This document shows positions 1 to 10,680 of a DNA stretch of 64,000 nucleotides, piece by piece. The stretch lies in assembly GCF_029867415.1 (NCBI RefSeq), contig NC_081186.1, positions 11,044,930-11,108,929 of the forward strand, given 5' to 3'. Numbering within the stretch: the stretch's first letter is position 1; every line of letters starts with the position of its first letter. Source of the DNA: Vicia villosa (Eukaryota > Streptophyta > Magnoliopsida > Fabales > Fabaceae). The notes below the pieces were generated by a model, which was not told the origin of the DNA, searched no databases, and was given only the letters and a program-made list of their open reading frames with translations. The position numbers were made by a program, and so were the translations under genes.

Positions 1-215
1 ATAAATGTATAGAAAGCCGTGCGTTAGGCTGAAGGATGGGTTGTACGTTAGACTGGATCCAATTTGCATTGTTAAATGTATGGAAAGCCGTACATTAGGC
101 TGAAGGATGGATCGTACGTTAGACCGGATCCAATTTTCATTGTTAAATGTCTGGAAGACCGTACGTTAGGCTGTAGGATAGGACGAGTCATATGTTAGAC
201 TGGGTCCCTTGTGTT
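1..215. repeat. Tandem repeat of about 70 bp in Ogre-A 3' region
   Basis: About three degenerate copies of a roughly 70-bp unit, each holding a GGAAAGCCGTACRTTAGGCTG-like segment followed by CGTACGTTAGACYGGATCC. The array probably continues left of the window. The part GTACGTTAGAC resembles the core of the 41-bp array that follows, so the two arrays may share an origin. Confidence 0.75.
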
Positions 216-429
216 GATAGTTATTAGGATACGGCGTACGTCAGGTTGTATCCTAGGATGAGTCGTACGTTAGACTGGATCCCTTGTATTGAGAAGTATT
301 TGTTGGAGATTGATCGTGTCAGCACCGTTCGTAGTAACTGAATTAGATCTTGGAAGGATGATCGTGTCTACACCGTTCGTGATGATAGAATTAGATCTTG
401 GAAATAGAATACCATAACGGGTCATAAAT

Positions 430-960
430 TAGACCATATATGATAGAGGACGTCATAACGAGTCATGCATTAAACCATATCTGAAGGAGATCATATATGT
501 TGGAGGGTGTCAGAACGAGTCATACGTTAGACCATATCTATTGAAGGATGTCAGAACGAGTCGTACATCAGACCATATCTGTTGAAGGATGTCAGAACGA
601 GTCGTACATTAGACCATATCTGTTGAAGAATATCATAACGAATCATACATTGGATCATATCTGATGGAAGACGTCAGAACGAGTCGTACATTAGACCATA
701 TCTGTTGGATAATGCCAGAACGAGTCATACATTAGACCATATCTATTGAAGGATGTCAGAACGAGTCGTACATTAGACCATATCTGAGGAAGAATATTAG
801 AACGAATCATACATTGGATCATATCTGATGGAAGACGTAAGAACGAGTCGTACATTAGACCATATCTGTTGGATAATGCCAAAATGAGTCATACATTAGA
901 CCATATCTGACTGAGAATACCAGAACGAGTCATACATTAGACCATATCTGATAGAGAATG
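430..960. repeat. 41-bp tandem array in Ogre-A 3' region
   Basis: About twelve copies of a unit containing GAACGAGTCGTACATTAG and ACCATATCTG. Successive starts of GAACGAGTC at 512, 553 and 594, and of its variant TAACGAATC at 635, give a 41-bp period. Copies differ by point changes, and some spacers are altered. It sits between non-coding internal sequence and the expected 3' LTR, the place where Ogre elements are known to carry hypervariable tandem repeats. Confidence 0.9.
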
Positions 961-3069
961 CTTGCTTGTTAGAGTTGATAAGTTATTTGATGAAGTTTTG
1001 GAATGTAAAAAGACTTGTCAGAATGAATCTTCAGCTTGATTATATCTAAGAGGAATGCTTGTCGAAATGGAACCTGAAAACAAAGTTAGAAATATGCAAT
1101 GTCATGATGCATGGTATGTATTATGTAATGATTGATTATGAATGATGTATGTATGTCAAATGTTTTCAATGACGATAGCAAATTGTAGCAGTGCTAGGCG
1201 GGGAAAATAAATCCCTGACTGTTGTAAAGAATACATAGTATAAATCTTCCATTGGGGATCTTTTAAATTCTGCTTGGGGATGAAAGTAATTTGAATGGTT
1301 GATCTTGGTATATCCTCATTGGGGATAAGAGAGATGAATAGAATCTTCGATGTTCCATCAGACTCAGCTCAACTGTGAGTGCCAACCTTTATGGAGATGG
1401 CGGACTTAGAGAAGAGATTATTCGAAGATAGCTTCTTGAGGAATACTCTATGGGGATATGCTCCTGTGAAACAGGCGTTGTGGGGAGGCGTGGATGCCTT
1501 GAACATTGCCCTGGTGATTATAGTAACTGCCATTCTTGGACTTGTATTGATTGAGACACACCAATGAGTATTGATCAAAGTGTCGTAACAGACCTTGCAT
1601 AGCTTTGCCCCAGCTAGTAGGGACTTTGAAGAGATTTGCCTTGTGAGGATCTTTTGAGATATATACTATGGGTGACTTTCCCCTAGTAATCATAACTGAG
1701 GATGATGCCCCTAGTTGATCGGGAAATAGCTTTGGACCCACTTGGGTGCATGCCCCTGACTGTCTGGCATTCTCGAGAGATTCTTGGAATCTTGACTCGA
1801 TTGCCCCAAATTGATTGGACAAAGCACGTCATGCCCCTTGTATTCATTGACTTCTAATTGAGTCAGGTGTGAGAGTTATTGTTACTAAAGTGGTTTCGTT
1901 TGTCGGGATGAATTTTAGTCATTAGTTGTACCCTTTGCAGATTCTTCCTATTGCTAACATTTGAAATTATGTAGCAGAATATGTTTAATAATGAATTCAT
2001 GAGATGCAATGCATATCTCTGTCTTGTTTTTTTTTGAAATACATTAAAACAGGATATGTAAAAGCATGGTATTTGTAAAAACGAAATATCAACTCAGCAT
2101 TTTTGGTAAACCATAAGGAGTCAGGATACCTTTTTTATGACAATATGCTTTCGAACTAACCATGCTTCAGTTAGGACTTTCAAGGGTTGTAACGTGGCTT
2201 GGTTCACAGTTTAAGAAACAAAGGATAAAGGCTCAAAGTTTATTTGTACCCATCCCAATCTTCGAGATGTTCTTCGATCCTATGCTCACTTAACTTTTCA
2301 TTTAAGTTCTAGCAGAGCTTGAAGTCGTAACATTGACATTTGATGATGGTTAAAGTACCAGAAGTTTATTTGGACACGCAGTCATCCTTTTTCTCTTTTT
2401 TCGAGGATTTGTAGTGACCTCTTTTTTCCTTTGTTATCCCTAACTTTTGCCTGAACTGTTTATTTTGAGATTACAGTCAGCGGGATGTTTCGATTTTTGA
2501 TAAGTCTCCTTCATAGGTTTTGACTTAACAATTTTCTTTTTTCCTTTTGATAGATATTGACTGCCTGACTTAATGGTCACGGGAACCCATCATTATTTGC
2601 GTAAACAACGGCTAGCATAATTGGGTTAACTGAGTAACTACCCTGCCCCAGGTTATGATTAAGGGTTTTAAATTGTATGAGAAAGAAACTTCTACTTATT
2701 AGGCTCAAAGGGGTTGACGAGGAATTAACATCCTTATATCTCCACTGTTTAGGAATTGAAACAATGCCTGTACATCGTCAGCATAGTCTGTTCAAAAGCA
2801 TACTGTATGAGATTATGGTATCGTTTTCGTCATCCTCCCTCAAAAGGCTTACAGCTTAGCATGAGTTGAATATCACAAAACAAAACAAAGTGAAAACACA
2901 ATTTAAATGAGTGATAGCGAAATAATTTATTCAAGACAAACACATGCAATGCACTGATGATGATTATTAAAACAGATAATGTCTATCATGAGGCGAATGT
3001 TTAAACAAACAGGATAGAAGTTGCAAATGAAAATAAGTCTAATGATTAAAAAGTTCATCCTTCTAGACA
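961..3069 (-). other. Non-coding internal region of Ogre-A
   Basis: No convincing gene. It is closely parallel to 56581-58783 of Ogre-C and more distantly to 31222-33026 of Ogre-B. Shared blocks include GTAACGTGGCTTGGTTCAC near 2190 and a segment near 2640-2860 around CTTATATCTCCACTGTTTAG. Short reading frames here are not kept intact between copies. The region occupies the place where pol would be in an autonomous element. Confidence 0.6.
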
Positions 3070-3881
3070 TTAATTAGTATTTTCATGACTAGGAGTGGAA
3101 GCGGTGATCACCACAGGAGTCTTAGGAGAGGTTAACTCAATTTCACCAGCATCGATCATGTCTTGAATCTTGTTCCTCAGCGTCCAGCAACTATTTGTAT
3201 CGTGATCAGGGCTACCGGAGTGGTATGCGCATCTCGCATTGGTATTATAGCCGCGAGCAGAAGTACTAGGATTCTTAGGGGGGTCCTTTAAAGTAATCAA
3301 CTCTAACTTCAGTAAGTATTGTAATGCCTGAGCCAGTGACATATTGATCTTTGTGAACTGACGCTTAGGTGCATCTGGTTTGTGTCGTTGTTGTGGAGCT
3401 GCTCCAACAGATAGGTTGCGTTCATTACGACCTTTCTTATTGAACATAGTGTTAGCCATATGAGGCTTCTCAGGTGAGTTGAAGTCAATGATCTTGTCGT
3501 CAATTAAGTCTTGAATCCTATGCTTCAATGGTCCACAATCTTCGGTATCATGACCAGGGTTGTTCAAATGATAAGCACATCTTGCATTATACTGTACCCA
3601 GGAGCAGGATTGAAAGGAACTGAATATGGAGGCAATAGAGTTATCAAGTTCTGATTGAGCAGTTGTTGCAGAACTTGAGACAACGGCATGTGCAATGGAG
3701 TAAATGATCGCTTGGGTTTGGATTTCCGATTATCTCTACTACCTTGATGCTTATGTTGATTCTTCTCCTTCTCGATCAGAAGTACCTTCAATTCTTCTTG
3801 CCCCTTGGCCAAGTTAAAGATCATCTCTTGGAACTGGTTGTTCCGAGCCTGAAGATTTTGGACTGATTGCTCGAGATCCAT
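3070..3881 (-). pseudogene. gag: Broken gag of Ogre-A
   Basis: Reads on the minus strand from an ATG at 3881-3879. The N-terminus has a hydrophilic, probably coiled-coil stretch beginning MDLEQSVQNLQ. The frame changes by an indel near 3590, inside the first of two zinc-knuckle-like motifs, and then continues to a stop at 3070. The two knuckles read CAYHLNNPGHDTEDC and CAYHSGSPDHDTNSC, both with the spacing C-x2-H-x5-H-x4-C. Each is followed by an amphipathic segment with IQDLID or IQDMID. Compared with the Ogre-C gag, the central capsid-like part with the WYYQLE motif is absent, so this gag is internally shortened as well as frameshifted. It is unlikely to make a working Gag. Confidence 0.75.
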
Positions 3882-4919
3882 GATGCGCTTCGTATGAAGA
3901 ATCTTGGTCTTTGTCTTTGAATGTCCTTCTTTGAGAATCAAGCTCACCATATCGAGTGGGTCATCGCCTCTGATTTGAGATACTCATTTCTGAGTTTGAA
4001 AGCATATGGCTAAAGAAAAATAAATCCTCTTGCCCCTTTATGGGTATCGTGTCTCTGAACTGGAAGGCATATGGCTAGAGGAAAATAAACCCTCTTTCCC
4101 CTTGATGAGAATTTAGTCCTTGATAAGGGCACTTGAAATTGTGCGCCCTAAATCCCTAATATCCTTGAAAGGGTCAGTTAACATGCTACATTATGATGTT
4201 ATGATGTCATGATGTTATGCGAATGCTGTGCATCAGGCAAAAGTATAAGGTAGTAAGGACGCGTAAGTCCTACAAGCAAAACCTGCAAGGAAACCAAAGG
4301 GTCAGTAGCACACACAAGCAAGTCACACAAGTGTCCTTAGGTTTAAAGGCTTGCTTGAAGTTCGTAGATAAGTACCCTCCTCAATAGGTACTTCTAAGGA
4401 TAAGGATGAAATCAGCAACGGGTTCTACCAGTTACTCAGAATTGTCAGCCCCTCTAAAGCACCCTCGAACATGGTACATTCATACCACGCAATGATACTT
4501 TAAGAAGAAACCTATCTGAGTTGTAGTATCGGGTAGCGAGTATGCCCTCAACATACATCAAGAGTAGTCCCCCACTATGTTCCTAAAAGTCAAGATGGGT
4601 TAAAGGTAACTAAAGGTCCTTAAGCTCCGACTCACCCACAGATATCCACACGAACCTCCCTCATACAAGAGAGGCATGCTAACACCCATAGAGGCCTAAC
4701 TTAAGTGTGAACTCTCATATTGACCAATCCTCCACATACATGAAGGAGGCCGCCATGACTATGCCACTTCCTATCTTAAGTGTACTTGAATCCGGGTATA
4801 AGATTCGTCCTTCATTTAATTCCCAAAACAACCCTGAAAAAACAAAGCAAGCAAAGCAAACAATAGAAAACATTAAATGATCCTAAACTTTAAGGTAACC
4901 TTTCTTTTATTCGAAAAAT
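3882..4919 (-). other. Leader of Ogre-A
   Basis: Untranslated sequence between the primer binding site and gag. It parallels the Ogre-C leader (60143-61288): both have a degenerate run of ATGATGTCATGATGTTATG (near 4195 and 60585) followed by GGCAAAA and AGTCCTACAAG. No reading frame is worth calling, and I see no trace of the extra ORF1 found upstream of gag in full Ogre elements. Confidence 0.6.
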
Positions 4920-4936
4920 CCCCAGCAGAGTCGCCA
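4920..4936 (-). promoter_or_regulatory. Primer binding site of Ogre-A
   Basis: On the minus strand the sequence TGGCGACTCTGCTGGGG begins four bases after the LTR end. It would pair with a tRNA 3' end including CCA. Ogre elements are reported to use a tRNA-Arg primer and this sequence is consistent with that, but I could not check it against a tRNA set. The same 17 bases occur at 61289-61305 in Ogre-C. Confidence 0.85.
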
Positions 4937-5477
4937 GTTCTGTAATACGGTGGGAGAACTGACTTTTTGAAATGTGCGGATTGAAAGAGTTGCCACCGAC
5001 TTTTATTTTATCCAATATATAGAAAGGCTAAAAGAACAGAAAAAAACCTTTTTAAAAGACTTTGAGTTCAGGAGGTAAGTTATACAAAGGGAAGGTTTAA
5101 AGCACCCTTTGTATCCATGGTTATCCATGGGCTCTTGATTGCTTAGCTCGCTTTGTTTTCAGAATGTTTGAAAAGTGTCGTGTGTGAATAGAAAAAGATT
5201 CGTTAAGGACTTTAGCTTGTAAATAAGCGTAGCCTTGTTTTGAATAAATTTGAAAATAAGTGGAAAAAAGATTTTGAATTTGAATTGAGCTAGCAAGTAA
5301 AAGTTACCTACCCTAAGTTTGAAAAATCGCTCTTTTAGCTTTTTAGTTTGAAAAAGGCTATCCATACCATAAGAGGGTAGGAAGTCTTTTCATTGGATGT
5401 TAAGGGTCATCAGAGTTATCGTTCGCCATAATATTGTCCCTACCATGGAAAGGTAGGTAGTCCTTAGGGAAAGATAG

Positions 5478-5633
5478 AATAGTCATTAATCTTTTTAGGC
5501 ATCATGCGAGGATACCTTAGCAATGGGACAAATCATCATTTACCGAGGCAACATCGAGGGACAAATTTAATGATGAATGCACTGAGGGCAACATTTGCTT
5601 CAGGTATCCTCGGAATCGAGGGACTTGACTATT
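5478..5633. repeat. Nested inverted repeat in Ogre LTR (Ogre-A 5' LTR)
   Basis: Outer arms AATAGTCA and TGACTATT (8 of 8 complementary) enclose inner arms GAGGATACCTTAGCAA and TTGCTTCAGGTATCCTC, which pair except for one internal irregularity. Related arms recur in five other Ogre LTR ends in this window. Confidence 0.8.
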
Positions 5634-6556
5634 TTAAAGGCATAATTAGTAAGGCAACAAGGCAACAACAAAAAGGCAACATGCAACAAGAGAGGTTACC
5701 CTAAAGGTGTGTGTGACACAATCACGTGGTTAAATTCATTTACTTTATCTTGTAATTAGTGATGCTACTTCAGTTCAAGGCTTGCACTCCCTAAGATTAC
5801 TAACCACGCAGTTCAAAAACGCAGAAATTAAAGGAAGAAAAATAAAAGTCCTATGCTATTACAATAAACACTTGTGGGCAGAAAAATAAAAGCGGAAATA
5901 TAAATATAAACTATTACAATAAACACCTGCAGGGAAAATAGAGGCAAAATATAGAAGGAATATAATAATATTGCAAAGAATAACAGATCAAAAATTAAAA
6001 TGGTAATAATTTAGGCAAACCCCAAATGGGGAACAAGTTAACCACAATTAATAGAATAAATAAGGCAAGTCAAATGGTATAAGGCAAACAAAAGGTATTT
6101 AAGAAAAAGGGACAAACAAACCCTGGTATTTTAAGAAAAGGGTTTTTTATGGTGATAAAAACTAAATCTTAAAGGTTAGTGAAACAACCTAAAAATATGA
6201 TTAACGGTTAATTTTAACATGCCTACAAATAAAATCGAGATTAAAAAGTCTAAAAAAAATTAAATTTGTTTTTGGTATCAAAGAAAAAGGTTTTAATTAT
6301 ATACATATATAAAATTGTAATTGGTTTTTAAAGAAAAAAAGAAGAGTAAAATTAGTTTATATAAATAAAATAATAATAAAGAAAACCTGGCAATGATTCA
6401 GTGTGACGCTTTCGCGAGGGAGCATGGTGGTCCTGCCAACTGGTGGCTCTTAGATCTTGATCGCTATAGATCCAATGGCATGCGTGTGATGGTACATCAT
6501 GGGCGTACATGGATAGCATGCACTAGATCTACAAACAAGTGAAAACACACAATTTC

Positions 6557-6632
6557 AAAATAATAATGTCAGGGGCCTGGCTCGAACCCCTATCTTGAGA
6601 GTCATCAGCGTCACACATCACCACTACACTGC
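6557..6632 (-). other. tRNA-like module in Ogre LTR (Ogre-A 5' LTR)
   Basis: On the minus strand an A-box-like TGTAGTGGTGA (6628-6618) is followed 29 bases later by a B-box-like GGTTCGAGCC (6588-6579) and then by a short T run (6560-6557). The order and spacing match an internal RNA polymerase III promoter. A full cloverleaf cannot be drawn with confidence, so this is not called a tRNA gene. Confidence 0.5.
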
Positions 6633-8644
6633 AAATGTTTAGTTTCCATTCAATTCCTCGCAATTAAAGAAATAGTAAAAACCAATTAAAATTTTGAGAG
6701 AGTCAAACGTGGGCCCATGAGTATGCACACGTCCCATCGTTATTGGAGGGGGGAGTTTGAATCCTTGACCAGCCAATGAGACTCCGCACGCATGGATGGA
6801 GAGAGATTGTAAGGGCTGACTAACGAATCAAAAAATTCCACGCAAGGTCAACAAGGTCACGGAACTGTTCATCTTCGTCTACCTTTCCACCTGCGGATTC
6901 ACTTGCGGAATCACCCAGGATTTTACCTGCGGATTTCGCAGCAGTTTATGGACATTTTAAAAACCTGCAAAAACGGTTAAAACAAACAGTTATAGTGACC
7001 CAGATCTACTAATTAGATGGTCACGAGTCTAGTGGTGCCCTCGTTTTGGTCCGTAGTGGCTTAGATCATTCAACCCGAATCAAGAGAACTTCTTGCCCTA
7101 GCCATGGTGTCTTACGACTCACACGTTAAAACTTCATGCTAATGAATCCAATCTTCCCTAAATGATGCCCTAGACTAAAAGAGATTGTTAGATTGGGTTA
7201 AAACACATTGAATAGTAAGATATAAAAATCAAGGATCCATGAAAATATGATGAACATGGTACACGAATTTTAAGCGTATTCAAGCATGGTTAATGATCCA
7301 AACTTACTCTATCTCACCTCAGGAAGAGAATTGGATGGTTGTTTGACTTTAAAAGCCGCTGCACCCAAGAATACGAATTGCACCTATTCTTTGATATATT
7401 TTTCTCTCTTGGAAACCCTAGCTTTCTCTTGCCAATTCCGTCCCCTCTCCTTGTGATATTGTTAAGAATATATAAGAGGGTGAATTAGGTTAATTCTTTA
7501 GGAAAGAAATCATATGTGATTGAGGAGAATGAAATTTGATTGAAAAATCATATATTCTTTCTATTTTTGGTCAATCTCTCTCCAATCTCCTTTGAATGAT
7601 TTTGCATGAGATTTTATTTGAATATATCCCCAATATATGTTTTAGAAATAAGCTAAAAGTAATCTTTGATTTTTCTCATCATTTACTTGATATAAGTTGA
7701 ATTTTAAAAGAATAAAATCCAAAATAAAATTAATAATAATGATAAAAACAAGAGATTAGTCATGTGGGTCGTGGATAGGCTATGGATCATGTTTGGATCA
7801 AAAGAAATTGGGCCCATTTGGAACAAAATTGATTTTGACAAATATTTTCCTTCATGCACTTCTTCAAACATGTCCAACTTGTGCAACTCGTATCTTGCTC
7901 AATTTTCAACCTTTTTTTATGTTCTTGGACTTTTTTGAAAGCTCAAAGGGTCCTTCAAACACTCCTTTTGGTTTCATCTTCATTGAAGTTTCTATGTTCA
8001 TATACACTTCTTTGCAAAAAGATGACTTTTTGTTGACTTTTAGAAGGACCTATAATGTTTTGATCCATATCTCTCAAATGAAGCATTTTTAGACTTAGCG
8101 TGTGAGAGATAAATTTGTAGATAATTCAATTTTCTTCAAAATGAGCTTTGGATGGAAAATTTCTGATGTTCTTTGTGAAAGTTATGGCTGGTCAAAGTTA
8201 GGTTGATTTTCTCCTTAAAAACCCTAATTTAGAAACTTAGGTTTTTGATGATTTTGGAGCTTTTCTTGATGATTCATGATCAACCCTTGATCAAATGATG
8301 AATATAACATTAAAATGTTGATGTTGACCAAAAAACAGAAATTTTGATTGTACTTTGACCATAGTTGACTTTTAGGTCAGACTAGTCAACTGTTGTCTTT
8401 CTGAGCTTTTAGTTGAGCAATCTTGTGAATCAAAGCTTAAAACTTTGCATGAGGATTATTTGAATCATGTGAGAGGCCATGAGATCTAGTTAAGGGGTCA
8501 GAACCTAATTTTACTTTGAGAGAAGCAAAACCCTAGTTGGAAGGCTTTTGTTTAGGAGAGTGTATATTCAATCGAGTATTGAGACTTTGATATTCAAATG
8601 AGCTTGAGTATGAAAATATAGTGGGAAAATTTTGGGATATGATA

Positions 8645-8951
8645 GAGTCATCTTGGCAAAATAGGTGTATCTCTCAATCCAACCGTTGGATCGTTGCGGT
8701 ACTTGGACACAATGTTCCTGACTCATAGAGGTAAGTTCTAACCGGAGCCATTTTGATTTTGAGGATTTTAAATTCGTCTGATAAGCTGATTCCCAAACTG
8801 GTTTTTAGGTATGTCTCCAAATGATGTTAGGAAGGATTTCTTTTGGAGAAAAGCTTGGAGCTATGGTGAAAGAGTCCAAATTTACCAAGGTAAGAGGGAG
8901 AATCCTTATTATTATGGGTTGGTATGATTGGGTCAATGGATAGATTAACCT
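8645..8951. other. Retroelement LTR fragment, unassigned
   Basis: Sequence next to the outer edge of the Ogre-A 5' LTR, containing CTCTCAATCCAACCGTTGGATCG. I recognise that phrase only as typical of LTRs in legume genomes. It holds no reading frame worth calling. It is probably part of the older element into which Ogre-A inserted. Family and orientation cannot be settled here. Confidence 0.35.
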
Positions 8952-9857
8952 TGTCATTCCCCAATTTTCGCCCCATATATTTCATTCATTTAAGTGTGTC
9001 ACATTTTGTTTCATCATTTCATGTTTCATTTTTTAAAAAAATCATTTGTGTTTTTGCATCATGACCATTTCATTTGGTCCCTAGGCATCTTTTCATTTCT
9101 TTACACCTTACTACATTATTTCATTCATACATACATTATACATTTTTCATCCTATAAATTACACTTGGTGTTAATAGCATATGATGGTTTTCTAACTAAA
9201 TCATGTCTTCAGATTTGAAGGATGGACTAGTTCTCTTGTTTGCATTATTATTTGGTTCAAGACTTTTCATTAATTTTTGTCATTATAATTTATGTCATTA
9301 TTTTTCTATTTTTATCATTGTTACACTTCAAATCAATTTGAAAAAAAAAGTGGATTCAAAAAATACAATATTACTCAAGACATTTTGATTATTATTTCCT
9401 TGCAAGGTTTACATGAATTTACAACAAATCACTAAGGATTACACAAATTTACATGTTAAAAATTTGTTAACAGTCTAAAAAAATTTGCACTAGGCTGCCC
9501 TGCCAAACCAGTCTCTGCCTTTGCTACTGCATGCCCTACACAACAAAATGTTACACCATAGCTGCTCCATACATGCCACAATTTTCATCAAAAAATGGCA
9601 ACACAAAACCTGCGTAGAAAAAGAAACATATGTAGTTAGCCAAAATTGTTCAAAAAGCCTCTTCAATTTCCCCCTAATTTTGATTCAAAACCCTAATTTC
9701 AGCTTATATAAAGAGAGATTCAATACAAGCAAGGGGGAGGAAAAACGATTGAGAAAAAAATACACTCAAACCTCACACTCATCGCATCTGCAAATTCAAA
9801 CCTTATCCTCTCTATAACCCTCAACTCATAACCTTCAACCTTCAATCATCATACTCC
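8952..9857 (+). mobile_element. 5' part of an unassigned plus-strand LTR
   Basis: Starts with TGTCATTCCCCAATTTTCGCC, of the same style as Ty3/gypsy LTR starts elsewhere in the window. It has a good TATA box (TATATAAA, 9705-9712) followed by a pyrimidine-rich transcribed leader. The sequence is cut at about 9857 by the end of the Ogre-B 3' LTR. The rest should lie beyond the far end of Ogre-B, outside the recognisable part of the window. Confidence 0.5.
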
Positions 9858-10547
9858 AGTCGCACGCTCGTGAAAAATGACCAGAGTCACCACTAATATA
9901 TTTATCCCATAGAGGGAAAGGAATATCAGAAAACCTAGCAAAGAATAAGAACAATGTCTTATGACCAGAGAACTAGGTACGAAAATCGATTATGCAGGGG
10001 GGAGGTATTAACACCCCTCACGCCCATCGTACTCGATGGTATCCAATTATGTTTGTTTCTATCTAAAGGATATAGTCTATGTCTGAGTCTAAATGTGAAT
10101 GCATGCAAAAGAAATACGGGGAAAAGAAAAGAATTATTTACAAATGTGCTCGCTTAGGCCCCGCGACCCAATGCCTATGTATCCTTTTCAAGAATCAGAG
10201 CGTCGTAGTTCGGCTCACATGTTTTTGTTTGTTTTTGTGTTTTTTAGGTTGTCAGAGTTAACGTTCACGCTCTTGCATAAGGGGACGACCTACAATGCGT
10301 TCGAGCAGAGATAACATGTTCTTAGATGCCGACGAGGCAAAAGAAAAATAAAGGATTTGGTTTGTGTCTTTTAGGATAATTCCATGATGAACAAAACTCA
10401 CTACAAGGCTTTGCACCACTTCCTTACTTTGTTTGGATTTGAACCTTTATTAAGCATTTTTAGTGTTTTTGGTTGGTTGTTTTTTAAAGAGAAATTTGTT
10501 TGTGACTTGGATCATACCAAAAAGTTTAAGTATTTAGAGAAATACAC

Positions 10548-10680
10548 CAAGGCCCACACCTCAATCATTTCTCTAAGTAGCAGTTAAGAAATACATCGAG
10601 GCCTACACCTCAATCATTTCTCTCCCACTAAGTAGAAAAGAAATACACTGGGGGCCACGCCCCAATCATTTCTTTCCCAC
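10548..10680. repeat. Three tandem hairpin units in type II LTR
   Basis: Three copies of a unit of about 45-50 bp. In the middle copy GAAAT and ATTTC flank GAGG and CCTC, giving a small stem-loop. The sequence is unrelated to the hairpin repeats at the matching place of the solo type II LTR (48855-48981). Confidence 0.7.

Larger units (their letters stand above)
1..8644 (-). mobile_element. Ogre-A: gag-only Ogre-type LTR retrotransposon, 3' part outside window
   Basis: On the minus strand the order is 5' LTR (4941-8644), primer binding site, leader, broken gag (3070-3881), non-coding sequence and tandem repeats reaching position 1. The long LTR, the gag type and the overall architecture fit the Ogre branch of the Ty3/gypsy Tat lineage. 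No protease, reverse transcriptase, RNase H or integrase motif is visible between gag and the repeats, although an autonomous Ogre carries several kilobases of pol there. The 3' LTR must lie left of the window, so neither the target-site duplication nor the LTR divergence can be measured. The lineage assignment rests on recognised sequence character, not on a database search. Confidence 0.75.
4941..8644 (-). mobile_element. 5' LTR of Ogre-A
   Basis: About 3.7 kb. On the minus strand it starts with a mutated form of TGTCATACCCCAAAATTTTCCC near 8644 and ends with CACCGTATTACA at 4941. A likely TATA box (minus TTATATATTC) lies near 7468-7476. A tRNA-like module (6557-6632) and a nested inverted repeat (5478-5633) lie downstream of it in transcriptional order. 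Its 3' end is clearly related to the Ogre LTR ends at 17749, 46227, 49956 and 61310. The first bases have decayed from TGT to TAT. Confidence 0.8.
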
